A DNA stretch of 51,330 bases from NCBI GenBank assembly GCA_910580075.1, contig CAJTVR010000024.1, positions 1,408-52,737 on the forward strand, given 5' to 3'. Of this stretch, positions 23,935 to 33,507 are shown one piece after another. The notes under the pieces are model-generated. The model worked only from the letters and a program-made list of their open reading frames with translations, did not search any database and had not been told where the DNA came from. Position 1 is the stretch's first letter. Each line of letters begins with the position of its first letter. The translations under genes and the position numbers were made by a program. The DNA is from an uncultured Eubacterium sp. GTDB lineage: Bacteria; Bacillota; Clostridia; Lachnospirales; Lachnospiraceae.

Positions 23935-24071
23935 GTGTTCCCTCCATTTTGCTTTCCGTTGCCGTTATCCTTGAAAAGGCTTCCTGCCCCATTCCTGCGG
24001 CGTAGTTCTCCTTTGGTACGCAAATGCGCTGCTTCTCCGGGAGAGGTATTCCTTTTCGGACGGTCATTCAT
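23931..24071 (-). CDS. Small basic ORF coupled to Cys-rich VLP gene
   Basis: 46 residues (MNDRPKRNTSPGEAAHLRTK, then basic). Its stop overlaps the start of the VLP gene (ATGA). Ribosome site weak. Too small to assign; support comes from coupling only. Confidence 0.4.
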   Translation of the reverse strand: MNDRPKRNTSPGEAAHLRTKGELRRRNGAGSLFKDNGNGKQNGGNT

Positions 24072-24118
24072 TTTTCAAGGTGCAGCTCATCGATGAACTA
24101 AGATAAGTCTACACGAAA

Positions 24119-24156
24119 AAAATGCAATTCCCGGAATTTTGCGAGAATTGCATTTT
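24119..24156. promoter_or_regulatory. Perfect 12-bp inverted repeat in divergent promoter region
   Basis: AAAATGCAATTC/GAATTGCATTTT (24119-24130/24145-24156), 14-nt spacer. The half-site AATTGCA recurs as a palindrome at 24177-24194 over the -35 of the XRE gene. Likely XRE operators. Confidence 0.55.
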
Positions 24157-24178
24157 AGGGCAATATTCAATTTTGGAA

Positions 24179-24206
24179 TTGCATTTCTGCAATTTTTATG
24201 TATAAT
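24179..24206 (+). promoter_or_regulatory. Promoter of IME XRE gene
   Basis: TTGCAT (24179-24184), 16-bp spacer, TATAAT (24201-24206). AATTGCA/TGCAATT overlaps the -35. Confidence 0.55.
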
Positions 24207-24232
24207 GAAAGCTGGCAAAGGAGGTGCTATGT

Positions 24233-25029
24233 ATGGCTTTACCCGGAACACCCGGACAGCGAATTTCCGATTTGTGCAATGGCAATCATGTTTCCCAAAA
24301 GCAGCTTGCGGAGAAAATAGGCGTATCTGCTTCCCGGTTGAGCTGCATTGTCAGCGGTGAAACAAAGACGGTCAGCAGCGATATTCTCATAGGCGTGGCA
24401 AAGGAATTTAAGGTATCAACGGACTACATACTGGGTTTGTCTGCTTTGAGTGTCCGTAAAAGCTATGATATTTCAGAATTGGGCTTGTCCGAGGGAGCTG
24501 TGAGAGGGCTTGTGACAGGTACAGTCAATGTGCAAATCCTCAACCGCCTGTTGGAACACAGGAATTTCCCGAAACTGATGGATTTGATACGGATTTATTT
24601 TCAGGACACAGCGGCAAAGGTATCATGGCACGAAACCAGCTGATTGAACTGGCAACGGCTTCCCTGTCCGATCTGATGAAAGAACACCTGGAACATCGGG
24701 CAGAAGCAAGACAGGATTTGCAGCTTCTGAACGCACAGAAAATGGGGGAACATGAAGCGGAGATTGAAAAAATCAAGAATGTATTTTTTGCTATCCTGCG
24801 GGATATTAAAAAAGATATGGACAGCGGAGAACAGCCGGGAGAAGTCGCCACGGCAACAATGCTTCAAACCATGAGGGACACGCTGGCAGAGCAACAGCAG
24901 GAGCCGGTGACAATGGACGATGTAACGGCTGTGATTGCCGGACAGATTGGGCAGCTTCTTCCAATGGACGAGGAAACAACCAAGCAATTTCAAGCACTTG
25001 CAAAAAAGATGATGGAACAGTCAAAATAG
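24233..25029 (+). pseudogene. IME XRE-family regulator, frameshifted
   Basis: N-terminal HTH (GQRISDLCNGNHVSQKQLAE, VSASRLSCIVSGETKTVSSD) followed by the DYILGLS boundary and a long helical C-terminus. The first frame ends at 24643 and the second runs 24625-25029. At about 24618 GCAAAGGTATC lacks one G; restoring it joins AAKG to IMARNQLIELATASLS, giving about 265 residues. ATG 24233 has AAAGGAGG eight bases upstream. It would regulate the IME via the palindromes at 24119-24194. Confidence 0.75.
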
Positions 25030-25051
25030 CATAAGTTTGAAAGGAGTTTTT

Positions 25052-26467
25052 ATGGATATATTCGTAATTTTAGCAACAATTTTCAAATATTCGCTGCTGG
25101 CTTTAGGAGGGATTGCAATCCTCATTCCGCTGTATGCAGCAGGGTTTCTGATTTACAAAAAGGTATTTCATGGAACAAAAAAATTAAGAATCGGGCAGTG
25201 GATTTCCCTAATTCTTCTGTCCGGTTGGCTGCTGCTTGTTTTGGGACTGACCACCTTTAGCAGAGGGGCAAACTTCGGCGGTTCCATCAACCTTTCCCTG
25301 TTCAGCGGTTAAGCAAACGCATGGCACGAATGGTCTTATACCGAATTGCAGCTTATTATCTTCAATATGCTGATGTTTGCGCCGCTGGGATTTCTTCTGC
25401 CGTTTTTAGCAAAGCGTGGAGAACGATTTTCCTTTGTCTGTCTGGTTTCTTTTTTAGTTACTTTCTTTATTGAGGTATTGCAGCTTGTGACCGGACATGG
25501 GATTTTTGAGCTGGACGATTTGCTCCACAACTTTACAGGAAGTCTCTTTGGGTATTTTGTCATCATGTTCTTTCTTTCCTGCTTCCGGGAGAAAAAATGG
25601 AAGTGGAAGCCGTTTATGAAAATGTCGGCGCTGCCGCTTCTCTACGGCGTCGGTATCTGCTGTGCAATCCTTGTATATCTAAATCAAGAATATGGCAATC
25701 TGCCGATTATTCCGGCGGAAAAACAGAATATGTCTATGATTTCTGTGGAGAATGAAGCTGCCTTATCGGCTCAGGCGGAACAAGCCGGTGTTTACAAAAA
25801 TCCAAGGGCAAATGATAAGCAGTACAGCAAAACAATATCGCAGGCTTTTGAAAAGCTGTTGGGAATCGAGTTCAAATCTTTTAACCGCAGCGAAGGAAAA
25901 AATAAAATTTTTGAGGACAGCTCATCGGATGCGCAGTTGACAGTTTTTACAGACAGCGGCGAATGGTCTTACACTACATGGGCAGAGGAAAAGAAAGCCT
26001 TAACCGAGCAGGAAGTATCTGCAAGGAAAGCAGAATTGGAAGCATGGTTGAATGAATATAATTTACTACCGGAGGGTTCCGTTTTTACCGTACAGAATCA
26101 CTCCACCCTGCGATGGGACGCACCTGCTTCTGAAGAAATCGACCCGCAGGAGGATTTTTTCTCCGGCAGTATCATGGTAGAGTATGATACCGACGGCACT
26201 ATTTCCATGTTTCACTATTTCATAATTCCAAACGAGCATATAAAAAATGTGGAGATCATTTCGGAAGAAGCTGCTTATGCAGAGCTTATGGACGGTAATT
26301 TTGAACAGTATCCGCCTTTTGAAAAGGGAGATAAAATCGTCATACAGGATTGCGTTTTGAGCTATACCTATGATACAAAAGGATTTTTTAGACCGGCTTA
26401 TCATTTCAGTGGGTATATCAATGAAGCAGATTACAGTTGGCAAACCAATATCAACGCCATGAAATAG
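25052..26467 (+). pseudogene. VanZ-like membrane protein with long C-terminal domain, in-frame stop
   Basis: VanZ-family segments: four to five hydrophobic helices, with FNMLMFAPLGFLLPFL and the ELDDLLHNFTGSLFGY motif. The first part (25052-25312) and the second (from 25346) are in the same frame, separated by TAA at 25310-25312 within the usual loop before NAWHEWSYTELQ. A single base change would restore about 470 residues. The C-terminal 230 residues are extracellular-like and not recognised. Known: VanZ proteins give low-level teicoplanin resistance in some hosts; this role is not shown here. Confidence 0.7.
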
Positions 26468-26546
26468 TTTAGAGGTTGTGGAGATGAAAATTATTTAAAC
26501 AAACTATCATAGCAAAGTCGTGTGCCAAAGGGGTATCCTTTGGAAA

Positions 26547-27795
26547 ATGAAAGGTGTGATTTACGCCCGTCATTCTTCTGATAACCAACGGGAAGAAAGT
26601 ATTGAGGGACAGTTGCGGGAAGGTAAGGAGTATGCAGAGCGCAATGATATTACTATTTTAGGGACTTATATTGACAGGGCATTGTCAGCAAAAACAGATA
26701 ACCGCCCCGAATTTCAACACATGATTAAAGACAGCGCAAAGGGCTTATTTGATGTTGTTCTTGTGTGGAAATTAGACCGCTTTGCCCGGAACCGTTACGA
26801 CAGCGCACGATATAAAAACCTTTTGAAAAAGAACGGCGTGAAAGTCATTTCTGCAAGGGAAAATATCTCCGAGGGCAGTGAGGGAATTATTCTGGAAGCC
26901 ATGTTGGAGGGGTATGCGTTCCATTCGTGGCGGGAAAATCACGCTGAATATTATGAACCATCTGTTGAAAAACCGCCGCTATATGGGCGAGTACAGTTAT
27001 CGTGATGTAGTCAAAGAGGGCGGTATTCCGGCGATTATCCCGAAAGAATTATTTGAACGGGTACAGGAACGGCTGGCGAAGAACAAAAAGGCTCCCGCCC
27101 GTCACAAAGCCGAGGACGATTACCTTTTGACAACGAAGCTGTACTGTGCGAAATGCGGCTCCTTTATGGTGGGAGAAAGCGGCACAAGCCATACAATGAA
27201 AGTACACCGTTATTATCGCTGTGTGAATACTAAGAAAAAGAAGCTCTGCGACAAGAAAGCTGTCAAGAAAGACTGGATTGAAGATTTGGTTGTCAACTAT
27301 ACCATGAAAGCAATTATGAATGATGAAGTCATGGAACGGCTGATTGATACGCTGATGGAGTTGCAGAAGAAAGAAAGCACCGATCTGCCCCTTTTGAAAA
27401 AGCAGCTTGCAGAAACGGAAAAAGGTATTAACAATATGCTCAACGCCATTCAAGCAGGGATTTTTACTCCGTCCACCAAGTAAAGACTGGACGAGTTGGA
27501 GGAAACCAAAAGCCAGCTTGAAGTTAGCATTTTGCAGGAGGAAATGCACAAGCCCCTGCTTACAAGAGAACAGATAGCATTTTTCATTTACCGATTCCGC
27601 AAATTTGATGTGACAAAGCGGGAACAGCGGCAAAGACTGATTGACAGTTTTGTAAATGCGGTGTATCTTTATGAGGACAAGATAATCCTTACTTTCAACT
27701 ATAAGGACGGCTCTAAGACTATCACACTGGAGGAAGCTGAGGGTTCGGATTTATCCGTACTCGGTGCATCAGACGATCATCCGGATCTGGCTTGA
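26547..27795 (+). pseudogene. Large serine recombinase, deleted and interrupted
   Basis: N-terminal resolvase domain intact: IYARHSSDNQREESIEGQLR (catalytic Ser), LVWKLDRFARNRYDS, and ISEGSEGIILEAMLEGYA. At about 26910 roughly 60 codons are missing and the frame changes: GYA jumps to GMRSIRGGKITL, then the recombinase and zinc-ribbon parts (LYCAKCGSFM...RYYRC). A TAA at 27481-27483 interrupts the coiled-coil before LDELEETKSQLE; the remainder runs to 27795. ATG 26547 is the likely start. It was the integrase of the outer IME and is now surely inactive. Confidence 0.85.
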
Positions 27796-27837
27796 ATTGG
27801 GGATGGCTTTGGATTTTTAGAATATTTTTAGTACAGA

Positions 27838-27870
27838 GGCGGCGGTATTATGAGTAGTACTGCCGTTTTT
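27838..27870 (+). terminator. Terminator after serine recombinase
   Basis: Stem GGCGGTATT/AGTACTGCC with G-U pairs, followed by T5. Homologous to the terminator at 5177-5212. Confidence 0.6.
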
Positions 27871-27930
27871 GTTATATGCTTTTCTGGCTTCTGCTACGAA
27901 GCGAAAAGAAAAAAATGGAGCTAATGAAAA

Positions 27931-28299
27931 ATGATTTCAGCAATTTATGACAGACGAAGTATAAGAAAATTTATAGACAGGCCTTTATTTCAAAAAGATA
28001 TTGCAGATATTATCGAAAGCGGAATAAAAGCACCTTCTTCTAAAAACAGACAGCCATGGAAATATATTGTGGTACAGGGAAATGCCAAAGAAGAAATGCT
28101 GGAAGTTTTCCGCCAGGGAATAGAAAGAGAAGAAAATGATGACGCGTTGCTGCCGCAAAGTAAACAATACATAGCTGCGGCAAAATATACGGCAGAGGTT
28201 ATGGCGGAAGCACCAGTTATAGTTTTTGCTGTTAATTCACTGGGAAAAAATCTGTTAGAACAATTAACACTGGAAGAACGGGTTTCTGAATCTAGTTAA
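27931..28299 (+). pseudogene. Nitroreductase-family protein, C-terminally truncated
   Basis: 122 residues with the family start ISAIYDRRSIRKFIDRPL and KAPSSKNRQPWKYIVVQG (FMN-binding Arg and Ser region), and APVIVFAVNSLG. Normal members are 170-200 residues and continue past ERVxE...QSIGA; here the frame ends in VSESS and no continuation is seen downstream. Probably cut by the rearrangement that placed the IME end nearby. No ribosome site stronger than GGAG at 27915. Confidence 0.7.
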
Positions 28300-28441
28300 T
28301 GGAACCATATTGCAGTAAAGCTGAAATGGAGGTATCATCTACTTCTTATTTTTGTGCAGCTATATTTTTTCCAAGCGCAAATAGATGATTATAATCTGTT
28401 ATAAATACGTTTTTAGAGCACTATGCAGAATAAATTTTTTA

Positions 28442-28450
28442 TGCTATAAT
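28442..28450 (+). promoter_or_regulatory. Extended -10 promoter of the RM remnant operon
   Basis: TGCTATAAT at 28442-28450, 39 bp before the GTG start at 28489. 28300-28441 holds a small inverted repeat (ATCATCT/AGATGAT) and no gene. Confidence 0.5.
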
Positions 28451-28488
28451 TTCTTCAGAAAAAAGGATATTGAAAGGAGGGAATTTCT

Positions 28489-28725
28489 GTGATAGCAAGT
28501 GAAAAAGTTACCGATTCTCTTGTGGTAAATATGCTTCGTGTTAATGGTTACATAGACGGAAACTTTAGGCCGTTAAAAAAAGATGTTTTTGTATGGGCTA
28601 ATCGCTCTGAAAATAGGACGGTTGACGACCTTCTTTCAAAGGCATCGAAAAGGAAAACTGAAAAACCGGGCTATCCTGAATTTATTATTTTAGATAAAAA
28701 GTACTATAGAAGAAATTCAAGTTGA
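28489..28725 (+). pseudogene. N-terminal fragment of a single-chain restriction-modification enzyme
   Basis: 78 residues starting at GTG after AAAGGAGGG. It ends with GYPEFIILDKKYY, a segment that in type IIG/BcgI-like single-chain enzymes opens the PD-(D/E)xK nuclease domain; the catalytic core that should follow is missing. The next frame is open back to 28694 across the junction, so a deletion plus frame change between 28700 and 28733 removed the nuclease. Identification of the family is by motif memory. Confidence 0.5.
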
Positions 28726-28732
28726 TAATTAT

Positions 28733-30730
28733 ATGCGGAAGAAGGAAGCTGAAACTTTTTCCAATCTTAATGTGCATAAAATTTTAAAGATTGATGAATA
28801 TAGGGATGCTGTAAGGAAGCAGGAAAAGAATATTCGCTCCATCGAAGAATTCAAAATACTTACGCTTAAAGCCAAAGAAATAAATGAATTTCTACGAGAT
28901 TATCTTGGTGTAATTGAAAATAAGCGGCTGTATATTTTGGGATCTATTTTGTATGCGCTTGAAGATCCAGCTTTTAAGATGGCATATTCTGCATATAATA
29001 ATAATGCTGATTTATCTACATTCTTGTATCAGACAATTGAAAGAAAGATTAAAAACTCTGGGTTGAAAAACATTCAGATAATTAAAGACGAGCTGAAACC
29101 AGCAATTGAGGGTCTGGCAAGGGCGGAAAAAGAGGGTGCAAAGCTGGAGTATCCGAATGGTACACTTCTTCAATTAATCAGCGATGTTGATAGCACACTG
29201 TACGACTACTATAAAAATAGTGAACTTGATCTCATTTCTATTTTTTTCAATGTGTTCTTATCGTACTCAACTTCAGGGGGATCGGATCTTGGTATTGTGC
29301 TGACACCTGCCCACATCACAAAATTGTTTACACGAATTGCCGGTGTAACTAGTGAATCTAAGATCCTTGATCCGTGTGCTGGTACAGGGGGATTTCTAAC
29401 GTCTGCATGGAAACATATTTCTCTAAACGATAACTATTCATTTACAGAAAAAGAGAATTTCAGAAAAAATAACTTGTTTGGTGTAGAAAAAGATCCCAGC
29501 ATTTATACAATAGTTGCTCTAAATATGTTTCTTAACAAGGATGGGCGCTCTCATATTTACAACAATGACTGCTTTAGCCTGAAGGATGAACTAAAATCCA
29601 AGGAATGCAATGCTGGTTTTATCAATCCGCCCTATTCAGATGAAGTTTATCCAGAAATTGGTTTTGTTGAACTGATGCTGGACTGTCTTCTTCCTGGTTC
29701 CATAGGTGTAGCTGTCGTACCTGTGAATGCAGTATCCTCAAGAACTAAAAAACATACTGGTATTGATGTTATTAAGGAAAGAATTCTTCAAAAAAATAAG
29801 CTGCTTGCGTCTATCCAGATGCCGGGGCAGCTTTTCTATCCAAAAGGAACAGAAACGATAGTTTTGGTTTTCCAGACTGGATGTGGACACAATGGTAAAA
29901 CCTGGTTTGCAAATTATGATGATGGTTACGAACTAATTAAGCAGCAAAAAGTCCGGACTCCGACAGCAATTTCAGATTCCAGGCAAGATGAACTGCTGGA
30001 TGCCTATTTTGACCGAAAAGAAACAGATTTCTCTTTTAACAAAGCAGTATCAGCCTCTGATCAGTGGGTTTATACCCTTCATAAAGAAAACAATTATTCT
30101 TTTGATGATAACCAATTGCAATCTTCGGTTAACGATTATGCTGCGTATTTGATACAGAATAGATACTTAGTTACAGCTGTTAAACCAGAAGCAGTTAGTG
30201 TACTTGACCAGCATTTGTCCAAAGTCTGGCTTACGGAGTATTTTTACATTTTGCCAGCAAAACAAAAAGACAAGATTCAGGTTCAGATCTCTTCTGTTAT
30301 GAATCCTGACTCCGTTCCTTTTGTGGGACGCAAGGCAACGAACAATGGAATTTCTGATTACATCAGATATGATGCTGATTGTATCAATGATGGCGGGGTG
30401 CTGACACTTGCTTTGGATGGAAGTACAGGTTCTACTTTTTATCAGCATCATAATTTCGCCTCAGGACAAAATATTTGGATTCTTAAACCGCGGGAAGAAA
30501 AAATCAAAGATTTTTCTCCAGAGATTGCACTGTATTTAAAAACGACTGTTTCTCAGGCAGTTATAGATTATAGTTATAATCTGTCGCTTACAAAAACTCG
30601 TCTGCAGAACATTAAGATATTGCTTCCGCTCAATGATTATAAAGAAGTAGATACAGAATATATCCGTAAGGTGATGAGCCGTATGACGAATATAGAGTAT
30701 GTGCAAATAGTTTCTGAAAGAAGATATTAA
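28733..30730 (+). CDS. N6-adenine DNA methyltransferase with C-terminal specificity domain
   Basis: 665 residues. Helical N-terminal domain of HsdM type, then motif I DPCAGTGGFLTSAW and catalytic motif IV NPPY (FINPPYSDEV), followed by FYPKGTETIVLVFQTG. The C-terminal 200 residues resemble a type I S-type target-recognition domain (GQNIWILKP, then a helical spacer LSLTKTRLQNI). It looks like the M-S part of a single-chain type IIG enzyme whose nuclease part was lost. It may still methylate DNA. No separate restriction gene follows. ATG 28733 lacks a clear ribosome site. Confidence 0.8.
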   Translation: MRKKEAETFSNLNVHKILKIDEYRDAVRKQEKNIRSIEEFKILTLKAKEINEFLRDYLGVIENKRLYILGSILYALEDPAFKMAYSAYNNNADLSTFLYQTIERKIKNSGLKNIQIIKDELKPAIEGLARAEKEGAKLEYPNGTLLQLISDVDSTLYDYYKNSELDLISIFFNVFLSYSTSGGSDLGIVLTPAHITKLFTRIAGVTSESKILDPCAGTGGFLTSAWKHISLNDNYSFTEKENFRKNNLFGVEKDPSIYTIVALNMFLNKDGRSHIYNNDCFSLKDELKSKECNAGFINPPYSDEVYPEIGFVELMLDCLLPGSIGVAVVPVNAVSSRTKKHTGIDVIKERILQKNKLLASIQMPGQLFYPKGTETIVLVFQTGCGHNGKTWFANYDDGYELIKQQKVRTPTAISDSRQDELLDAYFDRKETDFSFNKAVSASDQWVYTLHKENNYSFDDNQLQSSVNDYAAYLIQNRYLVTAVKPEAVSVLDQHLSKVWLTEYFYILPAKQKDKIQVQISSVMNPDSVPFVGRKATNNGISDYIRYDADCINDGGVLTLALDGSTGSTFYQHHNFASGQNIWILKPREEKIKDFSPEIALYLKTTVSQAVIDYSYNLSLTKTRLQNIKILLPLNDYKEVDTEYIRKVMSRMTNIEYVQIVSERRY

Positions 30731-30812
30731 ATTGATGATATGCATATACAGTAAGGATATGAAACGATGTTCTTCTCCCGACTGACAGTGTAATTTCAGA
30801 AAATTTTTGTAC

Positions 30813-30841
30813 TTGACACATTCCAGAATATGGTATAAGAT
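30813..30841 (+). promoter_or_regulatory. Promoter of leader RNA upstream of ABC exporter
   Basis: TTGACA (30813-30818) followed by TATAAG at 15 bp or TAAGAT (30836-30841) at 17 bp. Confidence 0.55.
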
Positions 30842-30872
30842 AGGCACATCAAAAAATATGAGGTGAATGTAT

Positions 30873-30911
30873 ATGTTTGGTAAATTTGTAATGGAAAATG
30901 GCGTAAACTGA
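30873..30911 (+). CDS. 12-residue leader peptide ORF
   Basis: MFGKFVMENGVN with a GAGGTG ribosome site nine bases upstream, inside the leader RNA. Plausible as a translated leader for attenuation; too short to prove. Confidence 0.4.
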   Translation: MFGKFVMENGVN

Positions 30912-31071
30912 ATAGCTGCAAAAGGAACGTCTTTGAAAAGGCGGCTGTTTTGTGAAAGCAGAGGCACTTTACAGAGACATTCCTGATACTGACAGCAGTA
31001 CTGTCAGTACGTTTACCCTTACAAAGTGCCTGCATATATTTCCATATATTCTGTAAACAGTGCAAATGAGA

Positions 31072-31108
31072 AATAGCATGACTGTATGGTCATGTTATTT
31101 TTGTATTT
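31072..31108 (+). terminator. Terminator of leader RNA
   Basis: An 11-bp stem (31072-31082/31089-31099, one G-U) with a 6-nt loop followed by T5GTATTTT. Confidence 0.75.
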
Positions 31109-31136
31109 TGAGAGAAATTCCGGGCAGCCAGCGGAT

Positions 31137-31510
31137 GTGAGAAAAAACTTCTCATATACAGGCATTCTGAGGAAGAAAAGTATTTCTCAATATGCAGATA
31201 TTCTGAGAAAAAAGAACTTTTCCTATAAAGGTATTCTGAAAAAGAAAAATTTATCAAAATCAGGTCTTGCGAAAAGAAAACTTTCCAGTACCGGATCATG
31301 CGGGAAAGAACTTTCCGGAATCAGGTTTTTATGAAAAGAAAACTTTTCAGTTCCAGATAAGCGGGAAAGAGCTTTTTAGAATCAGGTTTAGTGAAGAGAA
31401 CTTTCTAGAACCAGATCATGCGGGAAAGAGCTTCCTGGAATCAGTCTTTCGAAAAGAGTTTCCCAGAATCAGGTTTAGTGAAAAGAACTTCTCAGAATCA
31501 GGCATTACAG
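31137..31510 (+). repeat. Degenerate tandem repeat array before ABC exporter genes
   Basis: About 12 units of 29-36 bp, consensus close to GAAAAGAACTTTTCAGAATC then AGGTTTAGT. Each unit starts with a small GAAAAG/CTTTTC-type inverted repeat. From about 31270 the units pair into ~60-bp super-repeats (GAAAAG... then GGGAAAG...). Unit lengths vary, so no reading frame is kept; two weak frames (31086-31334, 31267-31605) cross it and are probably by-products. Confidence 0.75.
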
Positions 31511-31635
31511 AATTTATGGTATCCGGACGACAGTCCGTTTGGAAAGGCCATGCAGGAATTGCTTTTAGGGGGCAGAACTGCATGGCTTTTATTATAGCCG
31601 GATGAGAATATTAAGACAAGGAGGAAGGACTTATT

Positions 31636-33378
31636 ATGAAGAAAATGCGTGTTTACATCGGACAGAACTGGCGTGCCTATGTATTTGCCATAGCGTGCAT
31701 GGCAGGAGCCATTGTACTGGATATGCTGTATCCGAAAATCACCCAGAGTATTGTGGACGATGTTATTTTAGAAGGAAAGCAGGAGCTGCTAGCAAAACTG
31801 TTAGCCGGAATTGCAATAGTAGGAATAGGCCGGTGTGTTTTAGGATACCTGAAGGAATATACATTTGACGTGCTGGCATCTAAAATCGGATCGCAGATTC
31901 GCAAAGATTTATTTGCACATATCCAGACACTGTCTGCAAACTATTTTGACCAGGCCAATACAGGAGAGCTGATGGCGAGGGTAAAGGATGATGTGGACAA
32001 AATCTGGAATGCACTGGGTTTTGTGGGAATGCTTGTGATAGAAGTGATCATTCATGTTTCACTGGTTCTATACTGTATGTTTTCGATCAGCCTGAAGCTG
32101 GCGCTGCTGCCGCTTGCCGCCATGCTGTTTTGCGGGACAATGGCTGTGGTGATGGAGCGGAAGCTGGACGGTGTTTATGAAGAAATCAGCGAAGAAAATG
32201 CAGTGCTGACGACAGTTGCAGAGGAAAATCTGGCAGGCGTGCGTACGGTAAAGGCTTTTGCAAGAGAAAAACATGAGATTGAGAAGTTTCTGTCTCATAA
32301 TGAAAGATATTATGAACTGAATATTACCCAGTCGAAGATTATGGTGCGTTTTTATCCGTATTTTCAGTTTGTCGGAAAAGCGCTTCCAGTGTCGATGGCG
32401 GTGCTTGGCGGGATTTCAGTCATCAATGGAAATCTGACGCTCGGAGCTTTGGTGGCGCTGATTGAATACAGCCGTAACTGTACCTGGCCGATGGAAATGA
32501 TGGGCTGGCTGACAAATGATGTATCTGCAGCAGCAGCTTCTTATAAAAAAATTAAAAAGATTTTTGATGAACAGGCAGAGATTACGGACAGGGAAGACGC
32601 TGTTTTGCTTGACCGGGTAAATGGCAGCGTGGCATTTGAGCATGTGTCATTTGCACTGGACGGGAAACAGATTCTGAAGGACATTGATTTTGAAATACGG
32701 ACAGGGAAAACGCTTGGGATTATGGGAGCAACCGGCTCCGGGAAATCTTCGCTGATACATCTGCTGCAGCGGTTTTACGATACCCGGGAAGGTACAGTGC
32801 GGCTGGATGGGATGGATGTGCGCAGCCTGACACTCGCACAGCTTCGAAGCAGCATCAATGTTGTTTTACAGGATGTGTTTTTATTTTCGGATACCATTGA
32901 GGAAAATATAAAGATGGGAAAACGCAGGGAGCTTGCTATGAAGCAGATTCGCGTGGCCGCAAGGCAGGCTCAGGCTGACGGATTTATCGAGCGTATGGAC
33001 GAGCAGTATCAGACTGTGATCGGGGAGCGCGGCGTAGGGCTTTCCGGCGGGCAGAAGCAGCGGATCAGCATTGCAAGGGCGCTGGCAAAGCAAAGCCCGG
33101 TGCTCGTTTTGGATGATTCTACATCTGCGCTGGATATGGAGACGGAACAGGAAATACAAAAGATGCTGCACCAGCTGAAAAATACGACAAAGATTATCAT
33201 AGCACACCGTATTTCGGCGGTATGCCATGCGGATGAAATCATCTATCTGGAGAATGGATGCATTGCGGAGCGCGGAACACATAAAGAACTGCTGGAAAGG
33301 CGGGGGCTGTATTATCATACTTTCTGTGCACAGTATGGGGCTTATCTGGGAGAGACAGGAACGGGAGAAACAGCCTGA
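31636..33378 (+). CDS. ABC exporter subunit, degenerate ATPase site (heterodimer half 1)
   Basis: 580 residues: six-helix exporter domain (residues 1-300) plus ATPase. Walker A GATGSGKSS, signature LSGGQKQR, Walker B VLVLDDSTSALD with Asp in place of the catalytic Glu, H-loop IIAHRIS. In heterodimeric exporters (BmrCD, LmrCD, TM287/288) one subunit has exactly this non-catalytic change. AAGGAGG precedes ATG 31636. It acts in the membrane with the 33508 protein; the substrate is likely a drug, lipid or peptide and cannot be read from sequence. Possibly controlled by the leader at 30843-31108. Confidence 0.9.
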   Translation: MKKMRVYIGQNWRAYVFAIACMAGAIVLDMLYPKITQSIVDDVILEGKQELLAKLLAGIAIVGIGRCVLGYLKEYTFDVLASKIGSQIRKDLFAHIQTLSANYFDQANTGELMARVKDDVDKIWNALGFVGMLVIEVIIHVSLVLYCMFSISLKLALLPLAAMLFCGTMAVVMERKLDGVYEEISEENAVLTTVAEENLAGVRTVKAFAREKHEIEKFLSHNERYYELNITQSKIMVRFYPYFQFVGKALPVSMAVLGGISVINGNLTLGALVALIEYSRNCTWPMEMMGWLTNDVSAAAASYKKIKKIFDEQAEITDREDAVLLDRVNGSVAFEHVSFALDGKQILKDIDFEIRTGKTLGIMGATGSGKSSLIHLLQRFYDTREGTVRLDGMDVRSLTLAQLRSSINVVLQDVFLFSDTIEENIKMGKRRELAMKQIRVAARQAQADGFIERMDEQYQTVIGERGVGLSGGQKQRISIARALAKQSPVLVLDDSTSALDMETEQEIQKMLHQLKNTTKIIIAHRISAVCHADEIIYLENGCIAERGTHKELLERRGLYYHTFCAQYGAYLGETGTGETA

Positions 33379-33507
33379 TGCTGACGGTAAAGGTCAGTAA
33401 CAGACAGACTGCTATGGGTGAATTCTCAGGAAATGAATGCAGCAGTCTGGGATTTTATAAATAAAGGCTTGTAACAGATCCAGCAGTAAGAAAGGAGAAC
33501 ATAGAGT

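Larger units (their letters stand above)
5216..27795. mobile_element. Decayed mobilizable element (IME), interrupted by a nested element
   Basis: Mob, RepA, Cys-rich VLP, XRE, VanZ-like and serine recombinase genes of one Firmicute IME type, split by the nested element 6402-22811. Five genes carry inactivating lesions. Both ends carry the same recombinase-tail/terminator sequence (5108-5212, 27771-27870). Confidence 0.7.
30843..31108 (+). ncRNA. Structured leader RNA / attenuator candidate
   Basis: A transcript from the 30813 promoter would carry a 12-codon ORF (30873-30911), a compound hairpin (outer arms 30962-30970/31023-31031, inner 9-bp arms 30987-30995/31001-31009) and an intrinsic terminator (31072-31108). 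This order is that of attenuated drug-exporter leaders such as bmrB-bmrCD. It could also be a free small RNA. Regulation of the downstream genes is inferred. Confidence 0.5.

Noticed and set aside
24224..25029. Two separate regulators
   Set aside because: The C-terminal frame continues the first protein once one base is added; treated as one broken gene.
25310..25312. Two independent membrane proteins around the stop
   Set aside because: Both parts are in one frame and together form a normal VanZ-like domain; no ribosome site for the second part.
31137..31510. CRISPR array
   Set aside because: Units are diverged and contiguous with variable length; there are no constant repeats with unique spacers and no cas genes.
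31086..31605. Two repeat-peptide ORFs across the tandem array
   Set aside because: Repeat lengths do not keep the frame, no ribosome site, and the peptide pattern changes after six units.
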